NCBI GenBank assembly: GCA_963674455.1
Contig: CAVMBE010000033.1
Coordinates: forward strand, 226,932-290,931
Length of the DNA stretch: 64,000 nucleotides
Source of the DNA: Lecanosticta acicola
Lineage: Eukaryota; Ascomycota; Dothideomycetes; Mycosphaerellales; Mycosphaerellaceae
Reading direction: 5' to 3'
Shown: one piece after another, positions 29,185 through 39,167 of the stretch
Numbering within the stretch: the stretch's first letter is position 1
Layout: each line of letters opens with the position of its first letter
The notes under the pieces: model-generated
Database searches by the model: none
What the model was told of the DNA's origin: nothing
What the model saw: the letters and a program-made list of their open reading frames with translations, nothing else
Program-made: the position numbers and the translations under genes

Positions 29185-30612
29185 ATGAAGGGTATGGCAC
29201 CTATCGCAACCCATCTCCTCAACGACCACTATGATTCCCTGTCTTTGAAAGACAAGTGGGATTCCGTGGACGCAACGGCTTCCTACTACGAGTATGGAGT
29301 TCACAATGGCAAGAAGTTGGCCAAGGAGATGATTGGAGCCGCTTTGCAGAAGCACGTCGAGGGCGTGGATCCACACGACTGCGAGGCCGGCGCGGAGGAT
29401 GCTTTCTTCGTGGCCGACCTGGGAGAGGTCTACCGTCAGCACATGCGCTGGAAGAAGAACCTGCCGCGCGTCACTCCGCACTACGCCGTCAAGTGCAACC
29501 CAGACCCGGCTGTTCTCAACCTCCTGGCCAGACTTGGAGCCGGGTTTGACTGCGCCAGCAAGGGCGAGATTGAACAGGTGTTGGGGATGGGCGTCGATCC
29601 GTCGCGATTGATCTACGCTCAGCCATGCAAGACCAAGAGCTACATCCGCTACACCGCCAAGGTCAATGTCAGGCAGATGACCTTCGACAACACCGATGAG
29701 TTGTACAAGGTCAAACAGTTGTTCCCAGAGGCCGAGCTGTACCTGCGCATCTTCACCGACGATTCTGGCAGCCTGTGCCGCTTGAGCCAGAAGTTTGGCG
29801 CCAGTATGGACAACACCGAGGAGCTGTTGGCCCTGGCTAAGGATCTGAACCTGAACGTTGTTGGTGTTGCTTTCCACGTCGGCTCCGGCGCATCCGACCC
29901 AGCTGCCTTCCGTCGCGCCGTCAGCGATGCCCGCACCGTCTTCGACCAGGCTGACAAGCTGGGCTTCAAGATGCACACCCTCGACTGTGGCGGTGGCTTC
30001 ATCCCGGACACGTTCGACGAGATGTCCAGTGTGCTCTCCGCATCTCTCGAGGAGCACTTTCCCCCCCACATTCGCATCATCGCCGAGCCAGGCCGCTACT
30101 ACACCAGCTCCGCCTTCACGCTTGCCTGTAATGTCATTGCCCGTCGCACGGTAGAGGACAAGCAGCCGGGTGGCGACACCCGCTACATGCTCTACATGAA
30201 TGATGGTGTCTACGGCAACTTCTCCAGCATCATCTTCGACCACCAACACCCGATCCCGCGCGTCCTGCGCACTGAGGGTCGCCAAGACGGATTCGAATAC
30301 ACTGTTAGGCGCAGCAGCGAATCTCTCGTCGACTCGGGATATACCTCCGCCGAAGATGATACGTACGCCAACTACCGCGCTGGCAAGAAGCTCATCACCT
30401 ACTCCGTCTGGGGACCGACCTGCGACGGTATCGACTGCATCGCCGAGAAGTGGCAGGATACCGATACTGTCGATGTTGGCGACTGGCTCTACTTCGAGGA
30501 CATGGGCGCCTATACCAAGTGCTCTGCTACACGTTTCAACGGCTTCACCAATGGTCACGAGACCATCTACGTCTGCAGCGAGCCAGGCGCTGCTGAACTT
30601 GTTTCATTGTAG
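29185..30612 (+). CDS. spe-1: Ornithine decarboxylase
   Basis: This 475-residue single-exon enzyme decarboxylates ornithine to putrescine, the committed step of polyamine synthesis, in the cytosol as a PLP-dependent homodimer. Visible motifs are the PLP lysine Lys103 (HYAVKCNPDP), the GAGFDCAS block, the glycine loop DCGGGFIP, the phosphate-binding EPGRYY, and the catalytic Cys413 in WGPTCDGIDC. Length and order match fungal ODC (SPE1/spe-1). Start: ATG at 29185; a TTG three bases earlier is not needed. An acidic/Ser segment (SSESLVDSGYTSAEDD) is a lineage-type insertion. Regulation probably includes the long leader intron described separately. A 463-codon open frame on the opposite strand is a codon-bias shadow. 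Confidence 0.97.
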   Translation: MKGMAPIATHLLNDHYDSLSLKDKWDSVDATASYYEYGVHNGKKLAKEMIGAALQKHVEGVDPHDCEAGAEDAFFVADLGEVYRQHMRWKKNLPRVTPHYAVKCNPDPAVLNLLARLGAGFDCASKGEIEQVLGMGVDPSRLIYAQPCKTKSYIRYTAKVNVRQMTFDNTDELYKVKQLFPEAELYLRIFTDDSGSLCRLSQKFGASMDNTEELLALAKDLNLNVVGVAFHVGSGASDPAAFRRAVSDARTVFDQADKLGFKMHTLDCGGGFIPDTFDEMSSVLSASLEEHFPPHIRIIAEPGRYYTSSAFTLACNVIARRTVEDKQPGGDTRYMLYMNDGVYGNFSSIIFDHQHPIPRVLRTEGRQDGFEYTVRRSSESLVDSGYTSAEDDTYANYRAGKKLITYSVWGPTCDGIDCIAEKWQDTDTVDVGDWLYFEDMGAYTKCSATRFNGFTNGHETIYVCSEPGAAELVSL

Positions 30613-32012
30613 ATGCAGAAGGAAGCGATAGATGGATGGGCGGTGTTGAGTGTGCGCTTTGATTGCTGGGACGACATGCTCGCCAGAGCGAAATCGGAAA
30701 AGCTGGGTGCTTGCTTGTGCATACTTTTACCTGCGATAGAGAGAGCGATAGCAAGCCTGTAATGTTTGCTTTTCTTATGATGTCACACGATCTCTGCCTC
30801 AGTCCATTCAAGGAGGTCGTCCCTCGTCTCCTCAAAGACTTGCCCTCAGGAATCAATTTGTGGTCCTGAATCTACCCACCAATTCACCTACACCCTCTTC
30901 AAGCTTGGGGAGGTGAAGTTGTGAGCTTGGCGTAGGTCTAAGGCAGCAATAGAATGCGCCTTACTGATTAGTCATCGGAGACGTCAGGGTTGGCATCACA
31001 TTCCTCTACATGTACTCTCCCTCTTTCTTGTGGTGCTACAACATCGCGTGGCTTGGGAGCAGCCATCTCATCGGCACGACGTTACGAGGCCGTACTACCA
31101 CAATTTCTCTCCCGTCTCACGCTGCCAACATAAGCTCATCGGATTAGGTATACTAAGCCGCCTTCGCGAACACCTACCTACTTCTGCGACGTCTCTCCAC
31201 GACCCCATTTGTGGGTACGAAGAAGCTGAATCTCTCGGCTCTTCTGCACTAGATCTGGATGGGAATCAGTATGGGACGTCCAGCTAAGCTACGAATCCAG
31301 AGCAAGGGAGCTTTTCTGCACCAAGGAGTCGGGTTCGAGTTGTACGACTTTGCCATGGCTAGGAAAGACAAGACTCGCCGACCAGATTAGATGTTGGGCG
31401 ATTTCCTGAACGCCTTTCGTAGGACATTGCTGTGTTCCCATCTCTGCTTTGTTTGGCGACGGCGGAAAGGAGTTGCTCTGAGAGTACAGGAACGCCCTCC
31501 CCCCCCAATGCATCCACGGGCGTACCGGTAGGATTCTTTCGATTGCAGCACGAGCTTTGCGACGATTTCGGCCAGGACGAACGCTCACGATACCGATCAA
31601 CTAGTGATAGAGATATCGGTGCAATACCCATGGAGCAGTCTGATTGTCTTTGCTATATGGCTCTGTCGAGAGAGCTGGTGCGAGCTGAGAAAGATCATGC
31701 AGGTCGACTGTGGAAATTGACGATGGCAAATCGTGTGATTAGCACAGTCAGCCGTCTCACATATCAGCCCTCCACCTATGGGGACAAAGCGACATTGACG
31801 TGGACGGCTTATTAGAGAGATGCAGCACTCCAGGCATGTTTTCTTTTCTGTTCGCAACAACTACCACCTCACAAACAGCGGCTCTTTCTCCATTTTCGAC
31901 AGAGTCTGGTCATCGAAAGGCCATCGTTCTACAGACAATCAATTGCTAACGACATTGGGCGTGATTCCGACCTCTTGGATCCTTGCGTTCATCACGATAG
32001 CTGAACAAAACG
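30613..32012. other. Intergenic region between ODC and GT8 genes
   Basis: No gene is supported in this 1.4 kb. Open frames reach at most about 127 codons, carry no motifs and overlap on both strands. It should contain the ODC 3' UTR and the GT8 promoter. Confidence 0.5.
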
Positions 32013-33158
32013 ATGGCGATACGAGGCCCCAGGCCTCCATGGAACTACCTCCTAGCAGCCTGCGTCGCCATAATCCTGCTATTCGTCCTCGTGAGAAACC
32101 ACGACACCGTCGGCAAGCAATTTCGGCAACATCAAGATTGGAGCCTCATCCCTCCACTACAGAAAACAACTGCCAAGAATGCCTACGCTACTTTCCTCGC
32201 CAACTGGCCCGAGGAACACCTCGACGACGAGATGAACGACGACGCATACTTTGTCGCCGCGAGACTCCTGGCGTACCAACTCCTCCACGCGCCCGAGACG
32301 CGATCGGTCGGCGGATACCCCCTCGTGGTCCTCGTCAACGCGCACGTGTCCGCGGAAAAGAGAGAGCGTCTTGCGAAAGACGGTGCCGTCGTCTGGGAGC
32401 CCGAGCCGGTCGATGGGAAATGGTGAGAAAAGCATCCATTCCACACAAACAAAAATCTTCATTCGCCAGCTAAGAAATTTCATGTTGCTCGCTCGCCCAG
32501 GATCCACAACGCTCACGTCGGCACCTGGGAATACGTAATGACCAAACTCCGCATCTGGGAACTCACGCAATTCGACAAAATCTGCTTCCTCGACGCCGAT
32601 ACCATCCTCTTCCAACCCCTCGACGGCGTCTTCGACGACCCGGCCGCGCAATTCCAGACCCCTACCGTGGGAAACGACACTCTCCTCCCTCCCTCGTACA
32701 TCATGGCCGGCACACCCGAGCTGAAATCCCCCCACCACCACTGGCCGCCCCTCCCCAACGAAACACACGCGCACTACATGAACGCAGGCTTCTTCGTCAC
32801 GCAGCCCTCCCTCCAACTCCTGCAGCACTACCTCAGCTTCACGGCCACCCCGCACGTCTTCTCCCCGGACATGCCGGAGCAAAACCTCCTCAACCACGTT
32901 CATGGCCAAGAAGGACGCATGCCCTGGAAGGCGCTCGACGCGCGTTGGAATACGCATAGTGCTTCTGTCGCGGATTGGAGGGGTGGGGTGGTGAGTATGC
33001 ATACGCATTATTGGGATGGGATGATGACGATGACGGAGGATGGGGATGGGGAGGATGGGGATGGTGGTGGGTGGGAGATGAAGAGGGTCTTTTGGAGTTG
33101 GAGAGGGAGGATGGAGGGGTTTTGGGAGGGGATGGAGGGGACGGGGGGATGGAGGTGA
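32013..33158 (+). CDS. Glycosyltransferase family 8, type II membrane protein
   Basis: Two exons (32013-32422 and 32501-33158) with a 78-nt phase-2 intron give 355 residues. A signal anchor (about residues 11-27, NYLLAACVAIILLFVLV) is followed by a luminal GT8 (glycogenin/galactinol-synthase-like) domain with the DAD metal and nucleotide-sugar motif at residues 168-170 (CFLDADTILF) and the HYMNAGFFV and EQNLLNHVHG blocks. Yeast relatives (Gnt1 type) are Golgi N-acetylglucosamine transferases acting on glycans; the sugar here is not determined. The C-terminus is Asp/Gly/Trp-rich and low complexity, encoded by GGGATG-type repeats, and may vary between strains. The start is the first ATG and directly precedes the anchor. 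Confidence 0.87.
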
Positions 33159-33364
33159 TGGGATGGGATGGGTGGTTGTGCTTTTTTGCGGAGGTTCCGA
33201 TTCGGGAGGGGTAGGGGGGATTTCTTCCATTGAGAGAGAGATAGAGAGAGTACACGCCGTAGTGGTAGGCAAGAGAACGGGTGCAGGCTAGAGATTTAAT
33301 AGACATATAGGTATAGGCATGTGTGTTTCGCTCTCTCTATCTTCTCCCTCAAGCCAGGCCCGTG

Positions 33365-33396
33365 GCGTTTGCGTTTGCGTTTGCGTTTGCGTTTGC
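33365..33396. repeat. (GCGTTT)n hexanucleotide repeat
   Basis: Five GCGTTT units lie in the 3' region of the GT8 gene. Confidence 0.85.
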
Positions 33397-34470
33397 CTTT
33401 CAGTCGCCATTATGAACACGTGCGAGGTCTGAGCCAAAAAAATTCTCTCACAATCATCATTATTTGGGAATATCTACCCAAAAGCAGTAGATAGTACACG
33501 AGCTCGCCGTGAGATTCACGATATATAGGCAGGCAAGTGGGGAACATGTCCTTGTCTTGACTTGTGGAATCACATTGAACAATCGCCTGCAGTTGCCGAC
33601 TCGAGGAGTGAGTACAGTACGTAATGGTGTCTGTTGACATGGTCTTTCCATGAATGAAGCCAAGCTTACTGTGCCACGAAAAGGCACACCAGGTCCCAGG
33701 AACAATTGGTGATGGCAGTTTGCGAGGGGATTTCTCATCTGTCTTACGACAATGATCAGACTCCCATGCTTGCGTGCGGCGATGGAGGTTTTGTTTGTGA
33801 TTTGGCTGGCAGGTCTCGATCTCGCAGAGGCATCGAGGTACAACGATCAAGATCAGATCGAGGGCGCGGCGGCGTGCAAATGCATACGTCACCTTGACGG
33901 AGAACTTGACGACTGCATGCACCTGATCAAGGGATGTGTCGAACGTGGCGGCAGACATCTGCCTGAAATGCTGTTGGACTTGCTGTTGCATGCTCAACTT
34001 TTCGACCATGACGACGAATCTGGCAGATTCCACTCGATGGAAATACCTCCGCGCAAATAAGACAGCGACATGCGTATTGGGAAAGGCGGCCTTTCCGCAA
34101 TCGTCGTCGTCCCGGCCAGATTGGGCCGCGCCAAAGGACGGCAGCAAAAGAATCAGACGAGAAGTTCCAAACTAACGGGTAGAGTTCGCGCCTTCTTCTT
34201 CGGTCCCAAGATGTTCTGATGTCACACGGCGACGCGGCTCTTTAGTCGTGGACTAGATCGACATCCGAACACTTTGTTCCAACTGCAGAGTACTGCAGAG
34301 GGCATAGAATTGTCGCGGCGAGAAATGTCCGAAGAATGACAAAATCGGCAGCTGCCATCTAAGGCGCGCGTGTGAGTAGGTGTTGAAACGTGAAGCGTCA
34401 GTGGTGCATCGCCAAGAGGCGAGTGCGAGGGAGCAGAAACAAGAGCTCTTGTGTGGAAACGAGAGCTCTG

Positions 34471-34486
34471 CAGCGCTGCAGCGCTG
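34471..34486. repeat. Sixteen-base perfect palindrome
   Basis: CAGCGCTGCAGCGCTG equals its own reverse complement. It lies just after two copies of GAGCTCT in a gene-free stretch. Confidence 0.8.
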
Positions 34487-35331
34487 GTGTGGAGGAAGAT
34501 ATCACAGAGATCAAGGCAGATGGGTGCCAATGGGCAGAGGGTGGAGGGCGAGAAGAGGATGCTGGAACCTGTTTCTGTACATCATGACGAGGATGTCCAC
34601 GCGAGCTAGCAGCGAACATGCCTGGCGCCTCTCTGCAGTGGTGCAGCTCAACCGGTCGATCGATGCGATGAGAAGCCTCACACCTGCCAGCTTGTGCCAC
34701 ACGAGTCCATCAGGCAGGTACGGTGACGGTGACGTAGGGTCGGGTGGAGTTGGTAAGGCTGGACGCCACAGATCTGTGGTCCGTCCAGCGCAACGAATGT
34801 CATGTCATGTCATGTGAAGGAAGGAGGTGTGAGGGAGGGAGGGAGGGAGGGCGAATCGCGATGGTGATGATGGATGACGTGAAGTCGGACGGGTGTACTA
34901 CTGCTGCAAGGCTGCCGAGAGGCTCTGGGCGTGCGCCTCCCTGTCGCACCGACTGGTGTGTGGCACGGGGAGGGCTGAGACGCTGAGACGGACGTGAATG
35001 TGGCGAGCGTATTATTATGTGTGATGATGATGGGTCGGCAGGCGCAGGCCGATCCACAATCTGCAGCGCCCAGTGCACCTCCCGAGTAGTAGTAAAAGGT
35101 GGTAGTGTGGCAGCAGTAGTAATAATGTAGTAGCTCATGACTTGGCGGACGACCACTGAGGCGCAGTACTCGCTCGATTGCCCACTTTTGCCGTCGACCC
35201 GTGTGCTGCGTCCTGCATCAAGTTCTGGCCGCCTCCTAACTCTTCCACACTACTACTGTCCATTCGAGGCTACACACTCTAACCACTCCCTTGCTCTCCC
35301 ATCCATACTCCTCTCTCACGACCACCAGGAA

Positions 35332-35391
35332 CGCATCGCAACGCATCGCATCGCATCGCATCGCATCGCATCGCATCGTATCGCCTCGCTG
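35332..35391. repeat. (CGCAT)n pentanucleotide microsatellite
   Basis: About ten CGCAT units, slightly degenerate at the right end, lie about 0.7 kb upstream of the zinc-finger regulator. Smaller clusters of the same unit recur at 35648-35690. Confidence 0.9.
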
Positions 35392-36093
35392 CGCCTCGCA
35401 TACTGCTGGGCCACCTCGGCAGTCCGCAGGCAGATTGACTTGCAGGGAACGGCGGTACACGCCGGCTGGCCACGAGCGCCACGGTGACGGGCTGAAGCTG
35501 CGCGCTTTTGCCGGCTGGGAGTGCGCAGACGTCTGGCGCGCTTTTCGCTGACTGTCCCTCTCATATACATATCCGCCTCGCAGGCTGCTGCCGCCTGCGC
35601 AGCGCGAACGCATTCCACGAGGAGCGGCCTGTCACCATCCCTGCGCACGCATCGCATCGCACTCGTCGCATCGCACGCTCGCATCGCGCCTGCCGAGTCG
35701 GTTGGGACGTTGGGAGGCTCCGATCTAGACCGTCGCATTGCCCGAGACCAGACGCCCACTCGACCACGACGCCCACACCGGGACCACGAGTATCTGGAGC
35801 GAGCCGGGCGTGAAATGCCCTCTCGCATTGCGGAGCAGCATTGGAGAACAGCGTCGCGGCGCGTCTGGGAGGAAAGGCGGATTGCAAATCAACACGCTTC
35901 TGGTGCGTAGCTCTTGAGCCCTCATGTGAGCGAGGCAAGGCTCTTCCACGTGCAGACATGCGTCATGAGAGCAAGAAGCCCCGTCGGCACTGCCTTCGCT
36001 TGTGCTCGACTGCGAGGTGTGCATAGTATTCGTCGCAGACACTAATCGATCGCGCAGAGACAATCCGACCCATAGATTAATCAGAGAGTGCCC

Positions 36094-36105
36094 ATGACGA
36101 GATAG
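36094..36105 (+). promoter_or_regulatory. Three-codon upstream ORF before zinc-finger gene
   Basis: ATG ACG AGA TAG (Met-Thr-Arg-stop) ends six bases before the main ATG at 36112. If in the transcript, such a minimal uORF would be expected to lower or condition translation of the regulator. Confidence 0.45.
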
Positions 36106-36111
36106 CCACAC

Positions 36112-38214
36112 ATGGCCATGACAACGCGCGCAACTACCCCATCGCATCCCGAACAGTTCGCCGCGCTCGAGGGAGCGCCCCGCACACCGACGTCCATATC
36201 GTCTGGCTCCGTGCCGCCGACCACCACCAGCGGCGCAGTGGGGAAGTCGGGTCTCCTGCGACCGACTCCGTCGCAGAGGGCGGGCATTGCAGGTGCTGAG
36301 CTACCGCTCTCGCCCAAGTCGAAACAGGCGCGTTTGTCGCCCGGAAGGGCAGCGACGCTAACGGGCGCTGCCGCGATGGCGGAGCTGAAGAGGAGGAAAC
36401 AGCAGCAGCAGCAGTCGCAGAAGAACTCGGGCGGTGAATCTGGCGACCGGCAGACGAGCCCCAACCCAGCTGTGGCGGCGATGCAGTCACTGATGGGCCC
36501 GGGCGGCATGAGCAGAGTGGCAGACGCGCCGGCTCCGGATAAATTGAGCGAGCCGCTGCGCGAGGCGGCCGAGAAAATCTCGGTGCCTGACAACAACTCG
36601 CAGCAGGACTCGGACGAGGTCAGTCCTGCCAGTCTCGGGAGCTTTGGCACGCTCGAGAGCACGGGCGGGGCCAGCGCCATGACAGCCACAGCCACAGCCA
36701 ACGACCACACTTCTGCCCCAGGCCAACAATTTGTGGCTGAGCCCTCCGACATGGCTGACGGAGAGACATATCCGCAGAACACCGGCAACGGGAACCTCGC
36801 CGTGCCCGACCAAAACGGCAACAAAGCAATCTCCTACTCCTACCCCGGGCCGCCACCTCAGCCCGACCCGAATGAGGAGGGCAGCGGTCCGTCACGCGGC
36901 ATGAGCCTGCCGCGGTACGGCCGGGGCAGCAGTCCCAAATCACCAGCCTCCAATAAGCGACACAGATGCCCCTACTGCGCGACCGACTTCACCCGCCACC
37001 ACAACCTCAAGAGCCACCTGCTTACTCACACTCAAGAGAAGCCCTATGTGTGTCAAACCTGCCAAGCCCGCTTCCGCCGCCTGCACGATCTCAAACGCCA
37101 CACCAAGCTGCACACCGGCGAACGCCCACACACCTGTGACAGGTGCGGCAGAAAATTCGCACGTGGTGACGCACTCGCACGGCATAACAAAGGGCCGGGA
37201 GGCTGTGCAGGTCGTCGCTCGAGCTTTGGCGGCGACGACGACGACGCTGAAGGCCAGGGCGAGAGCATGGATGGAGTCGAGTACGACGACGGCAACGACG
37301 AACAGGGACGACGGATCAGCGAACCCAACCGGAAACGCCAGCAGCTCGAGACTCCCGAAGACCCCAACAGACAAGTCTACCGGCAGCCCTCGAGCACTTA
37401 TCCTCCTGCTCCCACTCGAAGCATGGGTGGGAGCGTGGGTGGGAGCATGGGGCCGCCACAGGTCATTCACCCCGGATCGAGCAGCGTAACCTCGCCGCGA
37501 GAGATGTCTGGACAGCGCAGTCCGGCAGGTGGGTCCTCCGTCGGCTCTACGTACTATGGGTCAGGACAGGTCTTCGCTGAGCCAGGTGTCATGATGACAT
37601 CGTCGCCGAAGCCCCTCTCGCCTGGCCAGCCGCCTGATCAACACCGGCTCAGTGTTGGTGATGGTAGCAACATGAACCGCAATCGGTCCACGAGCTTGAC
37701 AACACAGTTCCAGCAACAGCACTTTGGCCGACAGCCTGGAAGCGTGGGTGGAGGAAGTGTTGGTGGCAGTGGCGGTGCCAGGACGCCTCCGCCACCCAAT
37801 GTGCAAAATGTTCAGTTTCCTCAGAACCAAGGTGTGCAGCCCAACATACTGCCCCCACTGGGCTCGGGCAATCAGGTCGGCTCCCGCGGACCACCCCAGA
37901 TGACTGGAGGAGCTGCACCGAACATGCACCAACACCCGCCACAGCAACACCACCCCAATCAAGGCTCGAATCCAGGCAGCCTGTCGAGCCATGGTCGATC
38001 ATCGGGAAGCAGTCTCCGCGACATGACCCAAGATCCGAATGACATCTGGGGATATGTTCGACAACTCGAGTCGCGCTTCAGTAGAATGCAAGACGAATAC
38101 GAGTTGCGCATCAGCCGCCTGCAGGAGGAGCTAATATCACTCCGCGGACAGGTCGGCCAGATCTCCAACGCGGCGAGTTATAGCAGCGAGATGGGCCAGC
38201 CGCGGGCCTATTGA
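36112..38214 (+). CDS. C2H2 zinc-finger transcription factor
   Basis: The single-exon 700-residue protein has three tandem fingers at residues about 286-365. Finger 1 has Cys286, Cys289, His302, His306; finger 2 has Cys314, Cys317, His330, His334; finger 3 has Cys342, Cys345, His358 and ends in Cys365 instead of a second His (C2HC, in ARHNKGPGGC). Linkers TQEKPY and TGERPH are standard for DNA-binding fingers. The N-terminal 280 residues and the 300 residues after the fingers are Ser/Pro/Gly/Gln-rich, as in transcription activation regions. A predicted coiled coil at about 645-690 (YVRQLESRFSRMQDEYELRISRLQEEL, cut here into its key heptads) suggests dimerisation. It acts in the nucleus; the target genes are unknown. 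It resembles the fungal group with FTRHHNLKSHLLTH fingers, but I do not name a gene. Confidence 0.9.
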   Translation: MAMTTRATTPSHPEQFAALEGAPRTPTSISSGSVPPTTTSGAVGKSGLLRPTPSQRAGIAGAELPLSPKSKQARLSPGRAATLTGAAAMAELKRRKQQQQQSQKNSGGESGDRQTSPNPAVAAMQSLMGPGGMSRVADAPAPDKLSEPLREAAEKISVPDNNSQQDSDEVSPASLGSFGTLESTGGASAMTATATANDHTSAPGQQFVAEPSDMADGETYPQNTGNGNLAVPDQNGNKAISYSYPGPPPQPDPNEEGSGPSRGMSLPRYGRGSSPKSPASNKRHRCPYCATDFTRHHNLKSHLLTHTQEKPYVCQTCQARFRRLHDLKRHTKLHTGERPHTCDRCGRKFARGDALARHNKGPGGCAGRRSSFGGDDDDAEGQGESMDGVEYDDGNDEQGRRISEPNRKRQQLETPEDPNRQVYRQPSSTYPPAPTRSMGGSVGGSMGPPQVIHPGSSSVTSPREMSGQRSPAGGSSVGSTYYGSGQVFAEPGVMMTSSPKPLSPGQPPDQHRLSVGDGSNMNRNRSTSLTTQFQQQHFGRQPGSVGGGSVGGSGGARTPPPPNVQNVQFPQNQGVQPNILPPLGSGNQVGSRGPPQMTGGAAPNMHQHPPQQHHPNQGSNPGSLSSHGRSSGSSLRDMTQDPNDIWGYVRQLESRFSRMQDEYELRISRLQEELISLRGQVGQISNAASYSSEMGQPRAY

Positions 38215-39128
38215 CTAGATGGTTCCAAGCAACCGACTACCACTGTACATTACTCTCAGCACCATCTGCCGCTCAGACAGCCTGGCAACATGACTCAAGT
38301 AACATCTACGGAGTCGGCCAGGGCTGCGTGAGGAGGCGTGGCGGCTTGCATTGCAAAGCACATCGATGACACGACCGGAGTATGCTCTTGTTTAGAAGAA
38401 GCGAAATGATGGAGGGGATACCTGTGATTCGATGTACTACTACTACTACCATTACCCTGGGAAAAGATGCTGCTGGGCTCACAGCGCGGAGCAAGGAGAA
38501 AATGTGTTTCAAAGGCGAATAGACTCTGAAAATAACGCTTCCCAGTCCACTGTCTCCTGGGATACCCGTCCTTCGAAGTAAGACGTTGTCAGCCCTAAGG
38601 TGCGTACGTCTTACGAGTTCACAGAGGCTTAGTCGTGCGTGACGAGGTCACCAGATCCGTATTTCGAGTCTCGTGTTTGGTATTGTTCTGAGCGGACAAA
38701 GCATCTCTCTCTCGCGGGAGGCGAGCTGAGTAGCGGCTAATGCGAGGCCATCAGTTTGAGTCGAACATCTCCTTTCTCGCTTACTCTTTGTTCCGTGAAG
38801 GTATGTGAACGTCTTGAGGTGCTGCCATAGAAAGGACCCCATGCACGATGACATGGGCTAACCAGACGGAATCGACCCATGTGGCTGAGTTTACCCCAGA
38901 TCTACAGGAACTTAATTCGTGAGATCAGACCATTTTTGAGGCCAGGACAATTCAGGAGCAAGTTACAAAAACCAATTAATACAAGACCTTAACATCACGC
39001 CCTCCCTCGCCCATGATACTGACTCCTAAGACACGTTCGCTGGAGGAATCACTGGAATTGAAAGAGCGCTTGGCGATAGTTGGGAGGGAAAGCGGAAGCT
39101 GAAAGTTGAACCCGGGTGGTTTGATTCC
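38215..39128. other. Intergenic region before mevalonate kinase
   Basis: Nothing gene-like is visible in this 0.9 kb. It probably contains the 3' UTR of the zinc-finger gene and the promoter of mevalonate kinase. Confidence 0.5.
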
Positions 39129-39167
39129 ATGCGCGCGCCGAGATGCACAGCAACGGCGTGCATATGA
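39129..39167 (+). promoter_or_regulatory. Overlapping upstream ORF at mevalonate kinase start
   Basis: A 12-codon ORF starts at ATG 39129, 14 bases before the presumed start at 39143 and in another frame. Its TGA (39165-39167) overlaps ATGA, whose ATG (39164) is Met8 of mevalonate kinase. This layout could allow reinitiation at Met8. Confidence 0.4.

Larger units (their letters stand above)
33159..36093. other. 2.9 kb intergenic region
   Basis: No gene is supported. The stretch has several simple repeats: GCGTTT at 33365-33396, CATGT at about 34797-34815, GAGG at 34831-34851 and CGCAT at 35332-35391, plus further CGCATCG clusters at 35648-35690 and a 16-base perfect palindrome at 34471-34486. 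The right kilobase is CT/CG-rich and is likely the promoter and leader of the zinc-finger gene. Open frames here are driven by the repeats. Confidence 0.5.

Noticed and set aside
29167..30558. 463-codon open frame on the strand opposite ornithine decarboxylase
   Set aside because: It mirrors the highly codon-biased decarboxylase frame (GC-rich third positions suppress stops on the opposite strand), has no known domain and is low complexity. It is a shadow.
31597..31860. Short frames between the decarboxylase and GT8 genes
   Set aside because: No motifs, no splice structure and no conserved start; treated as intergenic.
35236..35910. Several frames with RCDAM or SHRIA repeats
   Set aside because: They are translations of the CGCAT microsatellite clusters.
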